Shown here: positions 46,201-54,900 of the stretch, in pieces
Position numbering within the stretch: the stretch's first letter is position 1
How the letters are laid out: each line of letters opens with the position of its first letter
From: Codonopsis lanceolata
Lineage: Eukaryota > Streptophyta > Magnoliopsida > Asterales > Campanulaceae
Length of the DNA: 64,000 nucleotides
Reading direction: 5' to 3'
NCBI GenBank assembly: GCA_013146195.2
Contig: CM028379.1
Span: 107,978,793 to 108,042,792 of the forward strand
Translations under genes and position numbers: made by a program
The notes under the pieces: generated by a model
The model's input: only the letters and a program-made list of their open reading frames with translations
Told to the model about the DNA's origin: nothing
Database searches by the model: none

Positions 46201-48914
46201 AATCTTTCTTTTAGAGAATTGGGGGATAATTCAACAAGAAAGCAAGGGCCAAGTGTCCGTGAGTGTGAGAGCGAGAGATAGAGAAAGAGGTTACTGCCTC
46301 TCCAAGACTCCAACGATGGCGTCTCCTAAACACTTTGGCACCCTCCGAACCCGCCTAACCACCGGTCTCCGTGAAAGAGGCGGCGGTGGAGACGGACCAA
46401 GCCGATGGACCACCCTCGGTCACCAAGAGCGTGGCGACGATTACCTCTTCAACCGAACTCCACCCCAACCGGGTCAATCAAGGAAGTGGGAAGACTGGGA
46501 GCTCCTTTGCTACATCACCAGCTTCCTCACAATCGTCATTCTCGGCATCGGACTTAACGCCAAGCCCGATATGACCCTCGAGACATGGGCCCACCAGAAA
46601 GCTCCGGAACACCTTGTCGATGCTTCGTCATCTCCGGCCGATGAATCCGACTGATTTTACGATCTGGGTAAGTATTTGAAGATGTTTTAGATAATGGGAA
46701 GACTCACGCTTTGTGCTGGTGTAATGTGAGTTTCTTGTAGGATATAGGGCCAAACCCCAGAAATTGTGAGGATTAAAAAACCCCACTAAATCAAGTATTA
46801 TTATTTTTCCTTTTTATATTTGAGTTAGGATTAAAAAAAGATTAAAAAATTTCCAAGTCAGCATCTAATTCAAACGTGGAATTACACTCAACATATAATA
46901 AGGGCATTTGAGACATTTCATACAATTTTAACGTCTCAACTAACAGCCGTTACTTGAGGAACGAAGTGTATGACCAAATGTGCAGTTTAGGTACCAAAAC
47001 GGGAAGGGTTCAAGTATAGGAATATAAACAAGAATAGTTGTTAAGTTTTGTTAAGTTCAGGGACCAAATTATTTATTAAACCAAAATATAATCACACTTC
47101 TAGTTACCCACAACTCTTTACAATAACCACCCACTTCTCACAATATTCAAACAAACTATTCGAAAATCACCAAATAATTTTTAAAAAATCAAAAGTCATA
47201 AAAACAAATTATAAATTGAAATAATCAATAACCAAAGCAAATATAGATAACAAAAATTATTAACACACATGTGTGCCATATTTACTTGTACCATAGTAGT
47301 GGGATGAGGTGAAGAAAATAAAAGCACCCTTGCATAACGACAAAAGGGGTATTGACTCGTACTCCTATAAAACACATACTTCTTCCGTTTCTAAATAATT
47401 ATCCTCCTATCCTTTTTTGTCCGTTCCAAAATAATTGTCCTATTTCAAAACTTTACTTTTAAAAAACACTTTTACCAATTTAGCCTTACCTTTTCTACAT
47501 ACTGTAATTATGGCCACATACTCAAGGGCATTAAAAGAAACCTCACATTACACCAATATTTTTAATACAGTCAATTACTTTTTCTTAAACGGTGCGCCGG
47601 GTCAAAAAAAAACGATTTTTTGAAAACGATAGGCATAATTATGTATACTGATGAAATCAAATGTGATACATTACTGCCTTAAACTCGTAATTTTTTACAG
47701 AACTTTCAATTTCCATCTATTATTCTTTCTTTTTTCTTTCCCTTGTATTTTCCCAGAGCCACATAGATGTATCAGAGTTACAGATTATTGGTTAAAGTAT
47801 ACATGACCGTAATTCTAGCAGGCTGAGAATGAAGCAGGAAATTACAAAATGAAAATGCATTGCTATTCCATATCCATGTCAGATTACAGACCACCCTCAT
47901 TGATGGTAAGCACTGTCAGAAATCTAGCTTTAGAACAGTCATCCATCCAGTGGGTAAGCATAGTGAAGGCCAAAGTAAATAGAAAAGATAAATAATTAAG
48001 AATAAGAAGAATCAGCATGCAGGAGAGAAGAAGACTCGCATAAGTAGCTTTAAAACTCAATTTAAATTAATTTTCTTTGATAAGTAAAAAATATATAACC
48101 AAAAGGCGTCAAATCATGAGAAGCAACCTGTGTACACTAGAAATATACTTTAAAAATAAATAAAAAACCTAGTCAACAAAAAAATACTCACAAATTCTAC
48201 AAAAGACATATTAAATACTACTCCCTCCATTCCTAAATAATTGTCCCCTTTCCTTTTTTGTCCGTTCCAAAATAATTGTCCTCATTTAAAACTTCTTTTT
48301 AGGAAAACACTTTTACCATTTACCCTTACTTTTTTAACCTACTTTAATTATGGTCACATGTGAGCATCAAGGAAACCACCCATTACACAAATATTTATAA
48401 TACAATAAATTAGCTTTTCTTAAACAGTGTGCCTCGTCAAAGAGGACAATTATTTAGGATTGGAGGGAGTAATAATCCCCAACGAAAACTACTGGACACG
48501 TTGCGTCAATTTATCCCTAGATAATAAGACAGTAACCCAATCGTAATTCAAGTCCAACACCATTTGGTCCGTCTTTCCGTCCAGCATCATTCACCCCAAC
48601 AATTAAGAAAACTCGTCCTCGAGTTTTGACATATTTGAAGTAAGCTAATGAGTGTCATTATATAAGAGTGAGGCTCTTAAATAAAGATCAAAATTATGAA
48701 TGAGTAAAGATAATGGGAAGAGTTATACTACTCCTTGTTTCCATCCTGAATCACATTGTCCTAACTGCTTGGGTCAGTTTGATTCTATAGCAATATCACT
48801 CTTCCCATTATCTTTACTCATTCATAATTTTGATCTTTATTTAAGAGCCTCACTCTTATATAATGACACTCATTAACTTACTTCAAATATGTCAAAACCA
48901 TCCCAAGAGATATA

Positions 48915-48948
<34 letters not shown>

Positions 48949-51900
48949 GTATAGATATATATTTTCTAATTTAATCTCTAATTGTAGCTGTTTCGACTTT
49001 CTACCATCTCATGCATCTTATCTTTTCAAGTTATACCACAAATCTAACATCGTCATCTTAGCAACCATTAGACTGTAGGCCTGCCATGAAAAAACCACAT
49101 GGACACGAATCAACAAGTCAAGCCCAGCCAAATTCAATATGACAAGAGTTACAAGCAATCACCCATACAATTGGCCCTGCCACCAATCGTTCAGAATAGC
49201 TCTGAGAGGCAGAGTGTAGCTGAAGTACATGTTTGCATGGGATAAAAGTCAGGTAAGTCCATCAGATCCTCTTGTTAATTTAAGAAAAAAACACAAAAAG
49301 AGCAACATTTCAATCTTCTCTAACCATAGCATTGCTGGCTATTACAAGATATAATATTTTCTGTCACTTTTCCACAGAACCCCCCCCCCGGCGGGTCTCC
49401 CCTACTTTAAGTTTTTTGTAGTTCTCTTCACCAACATAAAAGGTTTCTAGTCAAACAAGAAACAAATAGGATACCTGTGATCTCCCATACCATGGAGAAG
49501 TAATCCACGCAGGTGATATCCCTTGGCGAACCTGTAACGAAAGTGATTAAGACATCAGTTATCAATTTGGACGATCAGGAGATGGACATCACAATTAAAA
49601 TATATATCTCCCGAACCACAACCGAGTAGTAGTGCGGGATAACATCATATACCTCCCATCAATTTGCAGAAGCTGTTGAAGACAATTAAAAGCTTTTTCT
49701 GAATTTGCCAAATCATGATAAAACTGGCAGCAAATCAACATCAGCACATGAGTACAAGTCAGAGCTACTCAAGGTAAAGCAAAAATTGACAAACAAGTAT
49801 GTTTGGGGAACGAACAAGATATACTTTCTAAAATGTAGCCCGAAGCTTCATGGAGGTAGACAAATCATGTATCCACAAATCACAGAATAGGACTCATGGG
49901 AAGTTATGGAACTAACTGAAGTATGCAAGAGATGCTATTTTTCATACAATGGCCACCGTGTGTCCACTGCAAGAAAATTAATGCCAAGGACAAAATATGT
50001 TCTAATATGTACAAGGCAAAGGTGCCAAAATAGGCATGAAGAATTGCATTACAAGATGGTAGACTACCGCTATTCCCATAGACAAGAAGTGCAAGAGGAG
50101 GGGGTCAGTATAAAGTTGAGATTACAGCTTGCTGATAAGCTACAGCAGTTGAAAATTAGTGCACCATCTACAGCCAGTTTAGATCCACCACTCCTGTGAT
50201 TAACTGCAGTTTCAGCTAACAGGGAGTAGCACTGATTTTATATCCATTAATACCTGTGCTAGATGACCCCATGCCTCCAAAAAGTTTTGATCTAGTTGAA
50301 TTGAACTCATATGAGCATCCTCGGCCCTTTTAAATTCGCCAATTGACGACAATGACAAACCCTGTCAGAGTATGATTTTTCCAGTCAAGATCATGGTAGT
50401 AACTAGTAAAAGTAGAAAAGTCATAAACCACATCAAACTGATTCAAAAGATTCCAGAATCAGTGATCTCCTGATATCATGCACTCACCAGGTAAGTGTAC
50501 GCTGATTTGTTATCCTTATCAAGCTTTACACATGCAGATAGGTCTTCAATAGCAGCATGGAAATCCTTAAACTTGAAATTAACAATTCCTGCATTAATTT
50601 CAATCCCAAAGATCACTTGTATATGGTAAAAATAAAGTCACATTCGTGATCCTATTTATATTGTCAATACTCAATACGTTCTACATCCACAAACTCTATC
50701 CTAACAATTATCAAGTGTGTGATTACATATAACAAATGATAATGTAATACTTTCTTTACCATAGCAGAGCAACCTCGACCAGGAGCATATGCAAAATAAA
50801 TAACTATTCTACTTCATATACTATGACCATGATATAGTTATTATCAATTATATTCAAGAGGATCCGAGTCACTTCCATCCCTGTGTAAGTACTGAACAAA
50901 GTGGCAACTAGTCATAAACATCTCCTCTGAACAGACTAACACTGTCTAGTAATTAATGCAAGTGTATATTATCTGAAAGTGAATAAAGAGGAATGAATTT
51001 CCTTTTTTGTGTAGAACAGAGTCAGAAGAATCAAGAATGTTGAAATAGTTGAGCTGAAGGAACTTACCTCTTTCATGTAATATATCTGCCGAGTTTGGCT
51101 CAAACTCCAAGGCATTTGTCAAGTCTGCAATTGCCTGGTACCAAGAAGTCAATAAAATGACAGAAGCATATACAAGTACTATTTTGCAAGAAAAACATAA
51201 TAATTTTACCGCTTTACAGTTCCACAAAGATTTAATTTATTTCCCTTCAAAGTAGGGATGGATTCGAGCCAAGCTGAGCAGATTTTGAAGTTCGAGCTCA
51301 AGCCTAGCCGCCAAAACCTTGCCCGTACTGGTCTTGCTTTTGTTTGGAAAACGTTATTCTTTTTTGATTGGAACACACTCGTACTTAAGTCGAGTTGACT
51401 CAACTTGAGTAGAACGGCAACCAATTCGGTTGTACAATGCATTTACATACATAACATAATATATTAAGATCAAATTTAATTAAAAAGCGTAAGTGTTGCA
51501 CGAACAGACAAACCAAACACGAGCTGAGCTATTTGCAAATAGAGCCTGTTTGACTTGATAAATCAAACAAGCATAAACACTATTTCAAACTCAACTTTAT
51601 CACCACCTTGAGTCAAGCACCAAACCGTCCGCTTCGTTTAATAGCCCTACCTTCAAAGCTTCAGCACCTACTTTTAGTAATAACAAGTAACACATAAAAA
51701 TCGGAGGGAGGGGAGGGGGAGGAAGCAAGCGCATAGTACAATGAACAACTAATGAGAAGTTCCATCTAACTTTAAATATTATTATTTTTATGAGGGTCTC
51801 ACCACAATTTCCAGATTCGTAAATTGTGCATGAATCAATAAAAGAAAATTGAAAGGATCATTTTTTATTTTTTTGATAGGTAAGCGTGACCCCTTGTTGA

Positions 51901-54900
51901 TATAGGGATTGGAACCAAGGACAAGAAGGTCTTTGCCATCTCTCCCACCTCTTGGGGTCTTGAAAGGACCATATCAACTTAAGTTACCACCAGCTACAAA
52001 GATCTTAGCATCAGTTCTAAAATGCCTTTATAAGCCTATAAGCTTGCCCTTTTAAGAAAAGCTCCCCCCCTGTGGGTATAGGGATGGTCTAATAGAGCTA
52101 GATAGCAAGCCTTAGCCCTGCGTTTTTAAATATTAACTTAAGTTTGGGTCAGAAATAGCCAATAGGCCGCGATGTGCTTGGGGTGGGATTCTTGGTATAT
52201 ATTTATGTCTGTTAAACAGACTAGTTACCGAAGGTTGTGGCCCAAAAAACACTATAGAAGAAGACAGGCCGGAAATGAGTAGCGCTTCAATTTTGAACTA
52301 ATGGTGTATCGATGCAATTTCACAAGCATCAGCTCATCAACCGAAGACAAAAGAGTCATAGTGGTCATCTGTGTTTGGTTTCGGCCACCTAGATGAAATT
52401 TAAATATATGATTAGTTGAAATCAGCGATGGTGCATTGTACATTAACTAATTAACATTGAGTTTGAATACCATGGAAGTTTATTTGTGATTAGAGTCTTT
52501 TAAAATAGCAGTGGAAAACTCTTTTTCTTTCTCCCGATCAGGAAAAAAATTCCTTGGGTTTCAAGGGGAGGGGGGGCACATGGGCACGTGCCAACACATC
52601 ACAGGAGGATTTTTACCAACTGAACCATGTCGCATTTCATTTTGATTTTTATCATTTAAGTATTTTGCCAATACAAAGCTTTGCATACGACAAGGCAAGC
52701 TCATGATTATCAAATTAACCATATTCTATATCTAGTCTTTTAGAAAAAGTCGGGACTTGACCATATTTGATTCAAACCTCCAAATGAGTTAATGTCACGC
52801 TTATGAGAAACTGATTAAGGTACAAGTCAAAAAAGTTCCAACTGAAATGCCAGCCAACAACCACCTGTAAACGTTGACTTGACTGGAGTTAAGAAGATCC
52901 TCCTATAAGTGATACACTCACCATTTCGATATTTTTCTTTGTGGAAGTGCAAAACATTATTACCAATAATAGAAAAGGCCAACGATACTATATCTCCCAA
53001 CCAGCGTGTCCACTATTGTGTCTCAATATCCATGTTTTAGGAGTAAACAAAAAATATTTGCAACAGGTTTACATCTTTGCAAAGGAAACTGTTTGTGAGA
53101 AAGATTGAGGCAAGATGACTTCAAAGAATTTTAGGCACCAATAACACATCCAAGATAAAACGAAGGACACTATGATTCAATATATTTAAATTTCTTACCT
53201 CAACAGATTCCCCTAATGCAGCTCGTGCCTGCCCCCTCCTCTTCCAAGCCTCGCCAGCTGATGGGTTTGCCTGTATAGCCTAAATAAACACCCCAAAGAC
53301 CTGTTACAAGTAGTTTCAATATTTACTGGAAGCACTATACTCAAAGCTTTGAGTACCTTTGTAAAATCAGCAATAGCAGCATCAAGCTCCCGTTTGAATG
53401 CATATGCTGTTCCCCTTCCTATAAGTGCCTCAGGGTAAGTAGGATCTTCCCGAAGTATCTGTAGTTGATATACAAAATTCTATCAAACTTGATAAGTGGC
53501 AGGTGTGGTGCTTTTCTTTTGAAAGTGATGGGGCTTCCTGTTGCACCCCCCCAACATTCCTCTTCTCTTAAAGATAGAGGAAAGAAAATAGAAACAAAGA
53601 ATATCAAAATGGGAAAAGAAAACCGATGATGACGTGATAAATTCATAAATTCGGAAGACAAAGAATACAATTTCAGGTTTAGAAGTATAACCTGGTCAAA
53701 TATGGATATGGCATGAGCATATTGTCCTTCATTCACCTACAAATGACAGAATGGCCAGTTATACCTTAAATGCAATTAATATTCTGTATCAACCAAACAT
53801 TACAAATATCAACATGGTAAAGTGAAAGTATATACGTAACTTGTCCACGCGTTACAGAAATAAACTATGTAGAATGTAAGTGTCCCCGAGGGGTGTGATG
53901 TGTGTTGGGTGAAAGTGCTAGGTGTGACAGGTTGCTATCAAAAGAACCTCAAAGAGTATAGGGTCGGGGTGGAAATCAAGACTGTTCAGGCGAAGAGAAA
54001 GAGGACAGAGGCGGATGAGAGAAAGAGTTTCTTTTTTTGAAAAGAGTTCTCTCTGGAAATCAAATGATTTTTTATCCTTGAAAATGAGGTTTGTGACCTC
54101 TATTTATAGTGAATATGGGATGACAAAAAAATTTCAATATTCCCTGCTAAGTGTCATCGTCCTATTGACCATCCAATGATCATACGACAAGCATCCCATA
54201 GGTGGAGACCACAATCAGCTCTTACTCTCTTGGTAATCAGGTCACATGCATCGCATGTATGTGGTATCGCACGCACTACAACGGGTAAGACTTTCTCTTG
54301 ACTTCAGTTGCCAAACCAATAACTCTCGAAGTTCCCAAAACCGGTTCGGTCTCTTTGAGAGTTCAGTGACCCTAGGCATGCCGTTGCACTTAGAGTAGAT
54401 CACCCGGTAGTGCCCTAAGTCGGGTCATCCCTGAGGGATGTTAGTGCTAGTGGCAAGTTGTTGCCCTTATCTCAGGCATAGAGTTAATTCCTCGCCACCC
54501 TAATGTTCTGAGATCATGGCTATAGGGCCAGCTCAAGTTCGTAGGGTCAGGCAAAGATGTCATCGCGATTGAGTGTTTTGACCAGCCAGCTCGCTCGTTG
54601 AGACAATTAATAGAGCCGAGGCGCGGCCGTAGAAATATGGGTATTATTACCCTTAGGCTAAATCACTCTATCTCGGCCCCCTTTTAGGCTATCTTCAAGA
54701 GTCTTAGTTCGGAGAAGATTGGGTAATTACGTGGTAATTAAGTGAAGTGATGTGGCACAACCCCTACTACAAACTTCCCATATCCCAAAATGAAATAGTG
54801 TTGCTATTTCTGGACCAAAGTTGGTTCTAGTCACTAATGATAAATTTGAAAATGTAAACAATAAAAAATAAAAAGAAACTATTTACTTTTGAGAGAGAAA

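Larger units (their letters stand above)
44806..47082 (+). mobile_element. Pack-MULE-like element carrying an intact ESSS gene, inside SRFR1 intron 11
   Basis: Ends GGTTTAATAAATAATTTGGT and its inverted copy ending TTATTTATTAAACC. Terminal inverted repeats are about 260 bases (44806-45065 and 46790-47082) with obvious matching blocks such as TTTGGTACCTAAACTGCACA. The 9-bp sequence AAAATATAA flanks both ends (44797-44805 and 47083-47091). Long inverted repeats with a 9-bp duplication are the Mutator-like signature. No transposase is present. The interior holds the ESSS gene and a later-inserted Stowaway MITE. Confidence 0.85.

Noticed and set aside
45981..46315. Upstream in-frame extension of the ESSS gene (start at 46253)
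   Set aside because: The extra 21 residues are Arg/Ser-rich from a GA-repeat leader; the ATG at 46316 fits the family start and context better.
49906..50199. 97-codon plus-strand frame
   Set aside because: Lies in an SRFR1 intron between exons 9 and 10, with no domain or splice context.
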